Assembly: GCA_021401465.1 (NCBI GenBank)
Contig: JADDMT010000040.1
Span: 223,482-287,481 of the forward strand
Direction of reading: 5' to 3'
Length of the DNA: 64,000 nucleotides
Source: Teratosphaeria epicoccoides
Taxonomy: Eukaryota > Ascomycota > Dothideomycetes > Mycosphaerellales > Teratosphaeriaceae
Positions within the stretch are counted from its first letter, which is position 1. Each line of letters starts with the position of its first letter. The position numbers were made by a program, and so were the translations under genes. This document shows, in pieces, positions 1-11,600 of the stretch. The notes under the pieces are model-generated. The model was not told the DNA's origin and made no database searches. It saw only the letters and a list, made by a program, of their open reading frames with translations.

Positions 1-361
1 TGTCCTGCTTGTCCAATGGCTGCCATACCTCCTTGATTTCGTGGTTGATTTCTTTCAGAATCGTTTGCCACAAGTCGTCGATCAGGAGGGTGTTGAGGTA
101 CTTGTGCATTCCGCAAGCACTCGACAGCCAGGGATGGACATTCTTGAGATGGGATGGGAGCGCAGAGATCAGCTGCCTGGTCTGGACTTCGTAGTCGATC
201 ATTGCGTCGCTGTCGTATTGGGGCGCATCAGAAAAGACAGGCGCAAGCGCTTCCACATCCTCCGCGCTGAGTTGCTTGTATTGACTTACGATTAGACTGG
301 TCCGTGTGCGGCTGCGCCCATGGCGAGCTTGCGTCTCGCCTTTGTGAAGAGATCCTAACAT
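1..361 (-). CDS. 3'-truncated hypothetical protein at left edge
   Basis: An open reading frame on the minus strand starts at an ATG (359-361) and runs off the left edge after 120 codons without a stop. It begins MLGSLHKGE, passes through an Arg/Ser-rich stretch (HGRSRTRTS) and becomes protein-like (KQLSAEDVEAL, then a segment rich in Leu, His and Trp including HPWLSSACGMHKYL). The composition and the acidic/hydrophobic alternation after about residue 35 suggest real coding sequence. I do not recognise the family. An intron inside this stretch, or a start further upstream joined by splicing, cannot be excluded. No signal peptide or membrane segment is visible in the part present. Confidence 0.5.
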   Translation of the reverse strand, partial: MLGSLHKGETQARHGRSRTRTSLIVSQYKQLSAEDVEALAPVFSDAPQYDSDAMIDYEVQTRQLISALPSHLKNVHPWLSSACGMHKYLNTLLIDDLWQTILKEINHEIKEVWQPLDKQD

Positions 362-801
362 GGATTCCGTTAGAATGAATCGTGGTTTGCACCAAGTTGC
401 TCACTGGGTTGATCGTGCACCAGACTGCCTGCAGTATGGTCTTGCGTGGATTTAATCGCCGCTGATGGCGAATTCCTTGCGATGCTAGAACAGGAGGAGG
501 AGAAGAACGCGTATCAAAAGATATCCCACTGTACCTGTGTAGGTACAATGCTATTATGGTAACAAAGAAGCTTTGTCAATAAGTCTCGCTTCCATTGTCT
601 CAGCTGGCTAACAAAGGCAGGCCGTGAGGCTGTGTCGTATATATGCTCAACCGACCGAATTGACCAAATGGCACGGCTTGAACGCTGCACAGTGTTCTGG
701 TAGACATTAATTACGGTACTGCCTGAGGCAAGATTCTTCACGCCCAAAACCACTGTCGGTCACCGTTCATGTCCGAAATTGCTGGCTATGACACGGCAAG
801 A
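362..801. other. Intergenic gap between the edge gene and the PHD gene
   Basis: Stop-rich sequence in all frames apart from short chance frames. It should hold the promoter of the leftward edge gene and the 3' UTR of the PHD-finger gene. No repeat or RNA gene seen. Confidence 0.4.
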
Positions 802-2995
802 CTACGTCGGCTTCGTACAAAGGAAGCACGTGTATCCGAGAGGCGGTGGCCTCGAAGCATCCACCCCTATACACCCACCATGCAGCCACTGAGTGCAGGA
901 CGAGCATTGTACCATTGTCTGGCCACGGTCTGTTTCGACCCCACAGATGCATCTGATAAGCTTAGGAGACGGCTGCATCGGGGTGTACGCAGGTCGAAAA
1001 CCGGCAACGTAGGGAGCTTGAGATTGTCGTGTAACTGGCTGATGATCGAAGGACATCGCGGTGCAACTCTGCTGGCCTTGATTGTCCTGCCAATTTGGGG
1101 GTGCCGAGGTGACGTTGGGCCAATCGTGGTGCGGATGGGGATTGTGCGATGCTGAGCGCGTAAACCGTGCGACAGCTGCCTTGGCCTGATGTCGGGGCTC
1201 AGAGCTGAGATCCATCGGCGCGGAATCAATCAAAGAGTTTAGGGAGCTGCTTGAGCTGTTCATTGGATTGCGCTTGGCCGAAGCATTTCGACCTGGTCTT
1301 CTCGCGCTGCTCTGCCTGCGCAGCTGAGCCGCAGCTGCTATTGCTGCTCTCGAGGGCGCGACTCCTTTACTGGAAGCCCGGGAGTTGGATCGAGGCAGAT
1401 CAATGCCGTCCAAATTTTCGACTGGTGGATCTAGTCTTGCAGCCTTCGCTCTTCGCTCGTCGCCCCGTGCAAAAGTGAAGGATGTACCGTGGCTGGGAGT
1501 ATCGTCATTCGTGTCCGAGTCATCCTCCTCTGTATCACTGTCGAACAGACCCGGATAACGATTCCGTATCGACTTGGTCGGGCTCTCAGGCTCCGCTCCG
1601 ACCGCCTGCGTCCGAGCCATGCCATTCTCATCGACGGTCAAAATGATTGACGCTCGTTTTGAATTATGCTCGGAGATACGGCGGAGCGGCGCTTTTCCAA
1701 CTCGCTTTAGTGGTGAAGTCGTTCGTGGGACTTGTGTGAAGCTGTTGCTGCGACTGAGTGGCTCGGCAGAGCGGGAAGACGATTGCATCGGTTGCGCCCT
1801 GGCAGTGCCTGTAGTGTTGCTTCTTCGCAAGCCAGGCCCACTGATATCTGGTATCGATGTCGTTGGGGATGTGCTATCTCTTGGTTGAGGTGGTTGTGCG
1901 ACGCTATCTTTCCGCTTCGAAGCAGCAGCAGCAGCAAACGACTGTGGCTTGCCTCTACTTGGCCTGCTGCTCGACCGCGCCACCGGTCTCAAAGGTGAGC
2001 TGTAGATCAACGACGGGTCCAGGCTGGCTGAAGTTACTGGCATTGCGAAGTTTAGGTGCTGTGGTTGCCCAAGTGGTAGTACTACAGAAGCTGGTCTGGG
2101 ATGTGGAGGCTGGACTGAGAAGCTTGTCATGGCCGGCGTGCTGAACAACGGCATCTGCGCCATATTTTGGTCCTCTGGAGACGAAGTGGGCCACTGCGCC
2201 TGTTGCGTCGCGCCTGATGCGAATGGATCTCCTAATGGAGCTGGCTGGACTATGCCGTTGGAGTCTGGACTGTGCATCTGTGCCCAGAGAAGCTGTGTCT
2301 GCGGCATGACTGGAGCAGAAGCGGGGCCCACGTTGCCGCATTGGTACATGTCAGGCGAGAACTGCAGCTGTGGGAAATGCAGCGGCGGATGCTGCTGCAG
2401 GGACGCAAGATGATGTTGCAATCCAAGCTGCTGGGGCGTCATGAAGCGTCTGGATGCAATCGTCGAAGGTGTCCCAAACGCCACCTGCACAGGCTGTGGT
2501 GCTTTCTTGGCTGATGTACCCCTTGTAGGAGGCGGCGTCTGCATCTGGTTCAAGTCAAAGGACCCATGCTGCATCGACGATGGCTGCAATCCATGGGCCG
2601 GTCCGGGACTGACCACAGGGTGTTGACGTGCCACTTGCGGCGGGGGGGGCATTGGCTGTTGCCCGTCGGATTGTACGTGTGGGCAGTAACCCGAACGAAA
2701 GGCGTCGGAGGACGTTGGACGACGCGGGATCGGGCTCATCAAGGCATATTGCGGTTGCGGAGGGGTGCCACAGCTGGGCATCTGCGGAGTGCTGAATGCA
2801 TCCTGAAAGTGTGACGGAAAGGTCGTCGTCTTGGGCGTGTGCAAGACGCTGTTGTTGAAATTGCCAGCGGTCGGTGTCGCACCTGGACTGGGGAAGTTCC
2901 AGTTCTCGTTGCTAAAACATGATGAGCACTTGGCACGAGGGTCCTCACGCGAGCACAGGGAAGATGTACCCAGCCAGACTTGTATCGAAATCCAT
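802..2995 (-). CDS. PHD-finger protein, two exons
   Basis: Predicted 711-residue protein from join(802..2911, 2970..2995) on the minus strand. The first exon gives only MDFDTSLAG; a 58-nt intron (donor GTACAT, acceptor TTTTAG) leads to NENWNFPSPGATPT. The unspliced frame continues upstream to 3123 but that part looks non-coding. Most of the protein is low-complexity, rich in Pro, Gln and Ser with long disordered stretches, so it probably acts as a nuclear scaffold. The last 49 residues (about 663-711) form one complete PHD zinc finger with Cys4-His-Cys3 spacing (CICG, CSSC, WLHGGC, CFLC). PHD fingers usually read histone H3 tails; the aromatic Trp before the His is present. Orthologues are widespread in fungi but I cannot name a characterised one. 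Chromatin-linked transcription control is an inference. Confidence 0.8.
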
Positions 2996-4573
2996 TGTGG
3001 AGTGCTTCTGCTCTTTCTCCCGCGGCCCTGTCTGACGCCCAGGCGCCTATCTGTGAGACTGCTTCTCTTGCTACCACATATCCACAAGACTGAGCGACTG
3101 GGAGGTGAGGTCGGAGCGGGCAAGACCTGGATGCGCTTGGCAGATGGAGGGCGGGATACGTGCTATCGATGCCAATCTGGCCTGAGTGGATGGACGGTCA
3201 GAGGGTATTAGGCAATGGCATATGACAGGAGACAGGAAATGAGGTGAGCATAGTGCCTCCCGGCAACAGTCCTATGGCAATGGTGCACGGCTACACCTTA
3301 CTCGGTCAGGCTACCACGATGCAGACAGTGGCATCATTGGCCGACGAAGCTAGGACGACGGCCGAGCCGTGCAAGGTACGAGGCGACCTGCAGGCGGAAA
3401 GCATGGCATTCCTCGGTGGGTGGAAGTTGGCGTGGAGATGCCGTAACTGTCGTGGCGGACGGGCCACTCCAACGCAGAGCGACGTCCAATTACCGCTGTG
3501 CCACTGTGCCACATTGCACATGTCAAGGAGGTGCACCGGGGGGGGGGATCATCCCAAACGAGCAGAGGGACTGTACCATGCCCGCCCGCCAAACGAGGAG
3601 ACGGGATTTCTTTGAACTGCCGCAGCGTGGAAAGATTTGTGATGACTCAAAAATATAACAATACCCCGCTACTCACTGGCTGACTGGGATGCCGGATCCC
3701 GCGTGCTGCCCGTTTCTCACCCAATTGCTGACATTTTGGGACCAAAAGAAATGCCGTGGCATCTGACCAATAATCACGCTCGCCCCGCCGTCGGCCGCGG
3801 GGACCCACGAGCCTAGGGCCGGCCCGTGAATCAAACTACTTCCTCGCTTTTCGCAGGTCCTCCCAGTTCGGTTGGCGCTGTTTGGTTTGCAGCCGAAACC
3901 CGCCGCTCGCTCTGACGAACATGTGAGACAGTGTACACTTTGCTGTGTCTCACGCGACTCACGACCCCCGACTCTCACGACTCGCGACGCACGACTATCT
4001 GGACGGTCCGTCTGACCGCCCATCTCACCGCACGCCGCACGAGATGAGGTGGCCATCGCTCCGGGCGCTGCGCAGTGGACGACATGGGTGTTTCCGAGCG
4101 CCTGGGAGCTGTCGGTCATCTCACATCCCGGCAAGTGAAGATCCGCCAGGTCGCAAGACGCAGCGATCTCTGCAAGGTACAGTCAAATCTAGTGGGACTC
4201 CCTGCCTTCGACAGCTGCGCGTCTGTGGCCTGGCGACAATGCGATTGGTCTGGTGTCGAAACTTATCCCACGGCTCTGCAGTACCGCGCCCCGCCGGCAA
4301 TTTCAGTGGCGCTTCTACCGCATTCCTCCTCGAGAAGCCAATCTCACTGCGCATCTTCACATCCTCGCTCACCCCCACTAGCTCGGGAATGGTGAGGTTA
4401 TGACACGTTGCAGCGGTACGTGCAATTGCATCATTTCTTGTGTGATTGATCGGGGCGCAGAAACCGTAACATGTCGCCGCCCATCCCACATGTCTCGGGG
4501 CCGTTCCGGAGGATGACGGGAATGCTCTCTCTGCCGTAATATGCCAGTAGATTCATGCAAACGCGAACTCCGA
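2996..4573. other. Gene-free interval between PHD and MFS genes
   Basis: About 1.6 kb with no convincing reading frame. It should contain the PHD gene promoter and the 3' end of the MFS transporter transcript. Overlapping frames near 3673-4403 on both strands look like GC-rich chance ORFs. It includes the short CACGACTC-type repeat listed separately. Confidence 0.35.
3951..3996. repeat. Short imperfect CACGACTC tandem repeat
   Basis: Several degenerate copies of a 7-10 base unit close to CACGACTC follow each other (cacgcgactc, acgacccccg, actctcacga, ctcgcgacgc, acgact). It is a small low-complexity patch in intergenic DNA with no evident function. Confidence 0.5.
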
Positions 4574-6456
4574 CTACACCTGCTTCTCAGGAAGCTGAGA
4601 GATCTCTTGCACATTCGATTGCCGCGCATTCTCTGTCGTCTCGCGTGCTTCTTTCTCTTCCTTCTGCCGGCGGAGTTCCTGACAAAACTTGCTACCCGCT
4701 CGGATTCTATCTCCCCACTTGATGAAAAAGAACGGTATGCAAGCCATCACGAGACTCAAAAAGGCCAACACACTGCACGCCCAAGCTATCCCAAGACGCT
4801 CGTACATTGGTCGTGCCGCGAAAGGGAGGACAACGCCAAAGAGACTCCTGGAGCCTGAGGCTGCGCCCATGGCACTTGCTGCATAAATTTCGTATGCATC
4901 AACCAGATAATTGAGCTCGCCCATGAAGATCAGGAGGAACCCGATACCAAATGGTAGCGTCGACAACGTGGGCACGATCTGTCGATTCGAGGTCAGCATC
5001 GCGCCACGAAGAAGGAGCTGGCGTGAAGATGAAAACCAACTCACCCAATGTATGCTTGGTCTTGCCGTCCAGCCCAGCCAAAATAAAGACACCACAAATA
5101 GCGGCCCGCCCAAGCATGCCAGCGGCAGCCGAACATACTCTTCGATCTGGGTCCATTTCGGAGGCGGCATTTTGTTGAGGCTTGTATCGAGATAATTGTC
5201 CCATATCAGGTAGATGGCACCAGCGACGATGGCACCGATGCCGATAGGTAGGAAAGTCAAGCCTTCTTCGCCAGCATTGAAGCCGTAATAAGTGCCTTCG
5301 AAGACGATTGAGAAGGCTTGGAAGAACACTGACTCAACGTCAGCCTTGTCCTCTTCCAAGGATGACTGAGACGCGATGCGAAGCGGTCTTGCAACGCAAC
5401 AACGAGTCACTTACTGTAGAATATGCCGTATACAACGGACAAGTACAAGCAGGTAGTCAAGCAAATGGTCTCGAACAAAAACATCCGGACCGGCCGGGTC
5501 AAGACACGCACAACAAGCTCGTGCAGGTCCTGTTTCACCAATTCTGCCGGTGCGACAAAGGTCTGGTTCCCAGTCTCTTTTCTCATCTTCTTGGCCTTTC
5601 TCTTCAGGATGATCGGCCCGAATGTCTCCGGCAGCAACAGCAAGAAAGGCCATGTAAAGCCAGCAATGATCAACGCAATCCAGTAAGCCCATCTCCAATC
5701 GACAGGAGCTGCGAAGCCACCCGCGACTGGCCCAATCAGCGGACCCCAAGTGGTTGCGACCATGAAAAGAGTAATCACCAGCCCTCTCGCTTTTCGAGTG
5801 TTGTAGATATCGGCATAGATGCCTCCGATCACAGAGATCGGCGTGGACGCAGAGATGCCGACCAGAAGTCGAAAGACGATGAGGCCAGCGTAGGTCGGTG
5901 CGAGAGCACATCCCAGCGTGAACGCCGTGAAAGGGATGAAAGTGGCCATCATGACCGGTTTCCGCCCAAACGACTCGGACAATGGCGGGAACACCAGAGG
6001 GCCGAGCACATATCCCACAAGATAGATTGACGTCGGTAAGACTTCCAGAGCCTGGTCGTTGATCTGGAAATGCTGATCGGTTTCTTGACTAGCGCCTGCG
6101 GCTATGGAGCTTCCGATTGTGCTGTTCATGACCAGCAAGGCTGATGCGAAAACGACAAACAGCTTCTTGGACAGTTTCCAGTTGTAGGGGTCGGATGGAT
6201 CGTTTGGCTCGAAGGAGACGATGGTCTTCCCCTCTCCGTCGCATGTTTGGGTGTGCATCCGTGAGCTGGGACATCTTGAGGGCGGTGGGGAATTGTCTCT
6301 TGAATTGTCGTTGGAGTTGTCAGCCTTCTCGAGATCCAATTGCTTCTCAACATCTTCGCTATCGAGATCTCGAGTCGTTGATTGTTGCTGCTTGGCATTC
6401 TTCTGTCTGCTCGCCTGGGAACCATCCTCGGTTAGATTCGTATGGCTTGGCGCCAT
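4574..6456 (-). CDS. MFS drug/polyamine exporter (DHA1 type)
   Basis: Predicted 598-residue 12-helix transporter from join(4574..5328, 5415..6456). The 86-nt intron has donor GTAAGT, an internal GCTGAC and acceptor TCAG, and joins GIFY to MFFQAFSIVFEG, a junction typical of this family. The start at 6456 (MAPSHTNL) is the first ATG in the frame; the open frame continues upstream only through TTG. After a charged cytosolic tail comes the family signature DPSDPYNWK, then TM1 near residue 91. The loop 2-3 motif appears as SESFGRKPV, and the TM5 antiporter region as LIGPVAGGF. It most likely exports drugs, polyamines or metabolites by proton antiport at the plasma membrane. No biosynthetic cluster is next to it, so the substrate is unknown. 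Confidence 0.88.
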
Positions 6457-6944
6457 GAGGGGCAAGAGCCGGTGGCGATGTTGAGCTTCCCTTCGACGGG
6501 ACGCTGCAAGACGCTCCGGTAGATTCGAAGAGGCGATAGAAACATCAATACATGCTGCGACATTGGAACTGCTCAAGCAGTCGTTGTATAGGCTAATGCT
6601 CAGGTTCTCACAATTATTGCGCGTGGAGCAGAGTCATCCATCATGACGACCCTGATCGACGCAAATTGGCGGAGATCGGAAATCGGCACGCTACACGAGA
6701 ATAGTGTCCAATCCGATCGTTTTCCCTCCTACTTTGCCGGCAATCACGCCCACTGTCAGAAAGAGCTCAACACCTTGCAGGTCGGCGTCGTCTGTCGTGA
6801 CCGAGGCGATAAACACATTCCGTTGGTTGTAGCTCTCGTGATCGCCGGGCAAAGCGCATGCCATGCGGGCGCTATCGGCGCTGGTTTGCAAGTGAAGATA
6901 AGGCTGACAAGGCGTGCGTAAGCCATGGCAGGACTGCTCAACCC
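6457..6944. other. Intergenic: MFS promoter side and prefoldin 3' side
   Basis: About 490 bases with no supported gene. It lies upstream of the MFS gene and downstream of the prefoldin gene, both on the minus strand. Confidence 0.35.
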
Positions 6945-7508
6945 TTAAGCCTCCAGATTGATACTCCTCCCAAAGCGGCCATACAACGCAGCCTTGAGGT
7001 CCTGCATCTCTTCTCGCATCCCACTCAGCTTCTTCTCGAGGGCTGAAACGTCACTATTGATCTTCTCCACAGACTGCGAGAGGAGTTCCTGGACCTCAGA
7101 CACAGGTAGCGAGAAGAATGAGTCGCCGATCTTGTATCTGTCCATGGTCAGCAGCCTACAAACAGGCCGGACATGTCACATTGTCACCTACGGGACCTTG
7201 TCGTCTTCGTTTGTGAGCTCCAGTTCGTTTGAGATCTCCTCAAGATCTTCCTTTTCCTTCTACGAAGAAAGTTAGGGAGGACCAGGATGAGATACATCAA
7301 TGCATACCTCCTTGGCTTTCAGCTGCTCCTCCATGCCCTTCTCACGGCCATGCAGACGACTGAAGCGATTGATGCGGTCCTGATCCTCCTTCCGCACTTC
7401 CTTTTCCTCGCCAATCTGCGCCTCCTCCTCGTGCGACAGCTACACGACTGATCAGTAAGCCACAATCGACGCTGCAATACTGAAGCTTACCATGCGACGA
7501 GAAAGCAT
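6945..7508 (-). CDS. PFD4: Prefoldin subunit 4
   Basis: Small four-exon gene: join(6945..7137, 7192..7259, 7308..7439, 7491..7508), giving 136 residues. All three introns (54, 48 and 51 nt) have GT-AG ends and the exon sum is in frame. The first exon encodes only MLSRRM. The next exons give LSHEEEAQIGEEKE, a long N-terminal helix and the strand VPYKIGDSFFSLPV, which is diagnostic for prefoldin 4; the C-terminal helix ends in YGRFGRSINLEA. Prefoldin is a jellyfish-shaped hexamer that captures nascent actin and tubulin and passes them to the CCT chaperonin in the cytosol. Subunit 4 is a beta-type subunit with two helices forming one coiled-coil tentacle, which fits the length and heptad-rich ends. 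Confidence 0.93.
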
Positions 7509-8656
7509 CTTGAAGACGGCAGAGGGCCTGCGCCGTTGTGTAGAAATGTATTTGGTCCGAAGCTGACATAGAAAGTCCCCGGCAGACTCGTGACACGTGC
7601 GAAGACGCTCGTGCCGCTTTCAGCCAACTTTCCGCAATAGTGGGCCCCACGAAACATGTCAATCTGAAACTGGCTTCTGCACGTGAAGAGCGCACCACAC
7701 ATCCCAACATCAGCAGATCTACACCGTGTCGAGCGCAGAAGATGCGAGCAAGCGTGCTTGGATCGTCGGAGGTGAAGCAACCGCAACGAGGCTAGCTCGG
7801 TCCTCGCTACGAAGTGCAGCATACTTCTCTGCTGCTCTGCTTACCTCTCGGGGAATGCTCGTCGTCACAAAAGAGTGCTCCAACAACACCAAACGACCGC
7901 GCAAAGGATAGAGCCAGGACCATTCAAGCGATGTGACAATCTCTTGAGCTACCGCAGTGCCCGCAAACGAGTCATCTGCACTGAATCCACCGACATGACA
8001 CTACAAAACAGCAACGCCACATTGCAACGACATCACATGCATGCCCTCAAGCCTGCTCCACCTACCTTCACCCGAAGGAGGGTAGGTGGCCAAGCGCCTA
8101 GGTCCTTAATAACAATCGACAACACATCCATGTGCCATGAGCAAAGCAAACGCCGTCTCTTGGTACGACCGTCTGGAATGGAAGACGTTTCTCCATATCT
8201 CAGTAACTCATGATCCTTCCGAGGACTCTGCTGGCGCTATTTCGCGCGCGGATTGGCGGATTCGGTGGACGATGCGGATCTTGTGAGGGCGGATTCCAGG
8301 ACGATATGCAAGAACGGCGCTTGCGACATACAGCGATCTTGATTTCAGGAGCCACCACATTCCGGTCGAGGTGGACTCCGAAACTGCCTGGGCCGGGGGT
8401 GGAGCAATCCAGTGTGCAAATGGCCGAAAGCTGGCCGTGTTGGAGCACATGATCAGAGGAGTGGGGGGGGGCGCGAATTTCACGGCAATGTACATTTCGC
8501 TGTTCAGTATACCTTGAAACACCTCGCTTATCGTGAGAGCCACCCAAATGCTCATAGTATCCGCTATGCATCAAGCAGCACTCATATCTTCGTCGTCATC
8601 ATACCTTGTGTCAGTGCGAGGGAGAGTTCTTTCAAAGCCGTTCGCGAGCGCTGAGC
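7509..8656. other. Gene-free interval between prefoldin 4 and Pol III genes
   Basis: About 1.15 kb with only overlapping short frames on both strands (for example 8200-8574 minus) that match no family I know. It should hold the prefoldin 4 promoter and the 3' UTR of the Pol III subunit gene. Confidence 0.35.
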
Positions 8657-11600
8657 TCAAGCGACACCGGCTACGAACGCCTTCCTCATGCCTTTTAACC
8701 TCTCCCGCCTTGCCGCAACTACACTCCTCACCTTCGGCCTGAAGACCTCCTTCATTCTTTCCGCCTCCGCTTTCTCATCTCTTGCTGGCAGGTTCAGCGG
8801 CCTGATGACACTCACACCACCCGTGCCCACCTTCATACTCTGACCCATGATGATGCACTCCGAGACGCCCTCAATGTCGTCACGCTTCATACGCATTGCT
8901 GCTTCAAACAGGTGATCTGGCGTCTTCTCGAAAGACGCAAGTTGGAGGACAGAGTCACGCATCTTGGCCAAGCCGAAACGCGTGATACCCAGGACATCAC
9001 CTTTGTACGTCATGACATCCGCAAGCAACTGCATGTGACGCGGATCGATGTCCATGCCACCCATAACAGCGCTGATCTCAGAGATGATGGTCGAGCGCGC
9101 GGCCTCGATGCCAAGGACGTCCTTGATTTCCATCACACTGTTGGTCTTGGTATGGTACCCATTGATACCCTCGGTCGTCATGCAGAGCTTCAGCCCATAG
9201 CCTTCAACGAACACTGAGATAGGCTCGCGACCAGTGGCATCAGGCTTGTCTTCTTTCTTCAAGATGGCTCGGTGCGCCTCTGGGTACCCTTTAATGACCA
9301 CGTCTGGCAGCCTGCGCTTAAGCGACTGCATAGTCATGAATAGCTGATCTGTAACTTCTTGCGGATCCATGAGCTTAGCTTTTGCGGTCGCAGCACCGCG
9401 AGGCTTGGGCTTCTTGTCGCCGGTCGGTGGATCGCAAAAGACACGGATGTGGCTGTGTCCAACGACACTCGCTGACACCTGCAACTGTTTGAAGCCCTTG
9501 TGGCGTTCAATGGCTTCCGCAATCTGCCAAACGTGGATGCGCAGACCCAGGTCGCGGACGATACCCCAGTCGATTCTCATGTTCAGGTAGCAGCCGTCCA
9601 CGTACCACACGTCTTCTACGTACGCCACGATATTCTTCAACCATGTCTTCTGGATGATCGCTTTGGCAAAGCGACCAGCGATCTCTTCATATTTGCTATC
9701 AAGCGCACAAGTGATGACAGGAGTCGATATCTTCGTTGAAGCGTTGATGATTTCCTTGATACGTGGCACGCCCTGTGTGATAGACATACCTGCCACACCA
9801 GCAAAATGGAATGTCTTGAGCGTCATTTGCGTGCCTGGTTCACCGATAGACTGTGCGCCAACTGCTCCTACGGCGTGGCCTGCTTCCACCTTAGACTTCT
9901 CGAATTTGCGTAAGCAGAGCGTGAGGAAGAGGCGAAGCGCGGTCTCTGAAATCTTGAAAATGGAGTTTGAGGACTGCTGGTCAGCAGTGAAGCGGGATTG
10001 GGAAGAAACGATGCCGTTGACTTTTGTGGCGATGAAAGTTTCAATGGTCTCAAGAAAGTTGCGATTGGATTCCAGCTGGTCTGCGCCTTCGTCTGATACA
10101 TCGCCTTGTGCAAGTTCCTGTCCGCTGTCTGCAAAGCGCTTCAGCTTCGACTTCTCGGGGCCTAAGATCTCGTGCACGATCGTATCAACCTCGTCCGGAA
10201 GCAATCCACGCTCTTTATTGTTCCATGTAGATGTAACGGCGTGCATGAAGGTTCGTTCGAAATGGACGGGCTTGGCAGAGCCTTCCATGTCTACAGGGTC
10301 CAGGCCATCGTCTCCGAATTTCATCTGCACTACCACCTCACTGGAATTGCGCACAGTTTGGTCATACCTAGCCGACAGGTCTTCAAGCGACTTCATTAGC
10401 CGGCGCGACATGTAACCTGTTTCTGCAGTCTTCACAGCTGTATCGACCAGACCTTCTCTCCCAGACATGGCGTGGAAGATGAACTCGGGGGGATTGAGTC
10501 CGGAGAAGAACGAGTTCTTGACGAAACCCTTTGCCGCCGGATCACGGGCACCCTTGCTGAAGTGTGGCAATGTCCTATCTTGAAACCCTTCCAGTACACG
10601 CTTGCCTCCAATGATCTGCTGACCAACAGCTGCCACCATTTGCGAGACGTTGATGAGCGAACCTTTGGAACCGCATCTCGCCATGGTCAATGGAGCATTG
10701 AAACGACTGAGTTCACTAAAGCAGACGTCACCGCATTCCTGTCTGACCTTGGATAAGATACCAGAGATCTGGTTCTCCATTGTCTGCTCTTCGTCGCAAC
10801 CTGGATCACGCTCAAGCTTGCCGGCCTTGAACTTGTCGATCAGTTCAAAGCATTTCTGGTAAGCGGTCGTGACCTTCTCCTCTTTCTCTGCTCTGAGCGA
10901 TGCTGACGGATAGACATCCGAGATACCAATTGAGAATCCTTGTTCGCCAAGCCACCTTGCAGATAGCTTGGCAAGTCGATTCATGGCTGCTACCGCGTAC
11001 TCAGGCCCAAAGTCACGCATAATGACATAAAAGACAGAGTCCTTCTTGCCATCTCCTATGATGTTCTTGTCCATGGTGCCAACCATGACTTCGCTGTTCC
11101 GGACAACCAGATATGAGTCGTTAATCAGGAGGTCAGGCGACTCGCCACTCTTTGGCGCGGAGTACTGCTTACCCTTCGCATCCAAGTTGACATTGACGGG
11201 ATAGTCTTTATGTGGCTTCATCAGCACACTCCAGACCTGCTTGCCTGTCCACAGAGTTTGTGGCTTCCAGATAGCGGGAGGTGGGATCTCGATCGGCTGC
11301 TTGTTGCCGGTGAGCGGATCCTCAACCACCAGACCATTGAACATAAAACTCACGATCTGGCAGAACTGGCGCCGAGTGAACCATCGGTCCTTTTGGCTCA
11401 CGAGATAAGCGCCCGTGATGAAGTCCTGAATGGCTGCGATCAAAGGAGTACCGTTCTTGGGTGTAGCCAAGTTGTACTGAACACCCATAAGCTGCATTGC
11501 TTCTGTTCGAGCTTCTTCAGTCTGTGGTACGTGCAGGTTCATCTCGTCACCGTCAAAGTCCGCGTTGTAAGGATTACAGACACATTCGTTGAGCCGGAAG

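Noticed and set aside
3673..4403. Overlapping 150-codon frames on both strands
   Set aside because: GC-rich chance frames next to a CACGACTC repeat, without protein-like features.
9654..10415. A 253-codon frame antisense to the Pol III subunit
   Set aside because: It overlaps a well-identified catalytic gene on the other strand and has no family resemblance.
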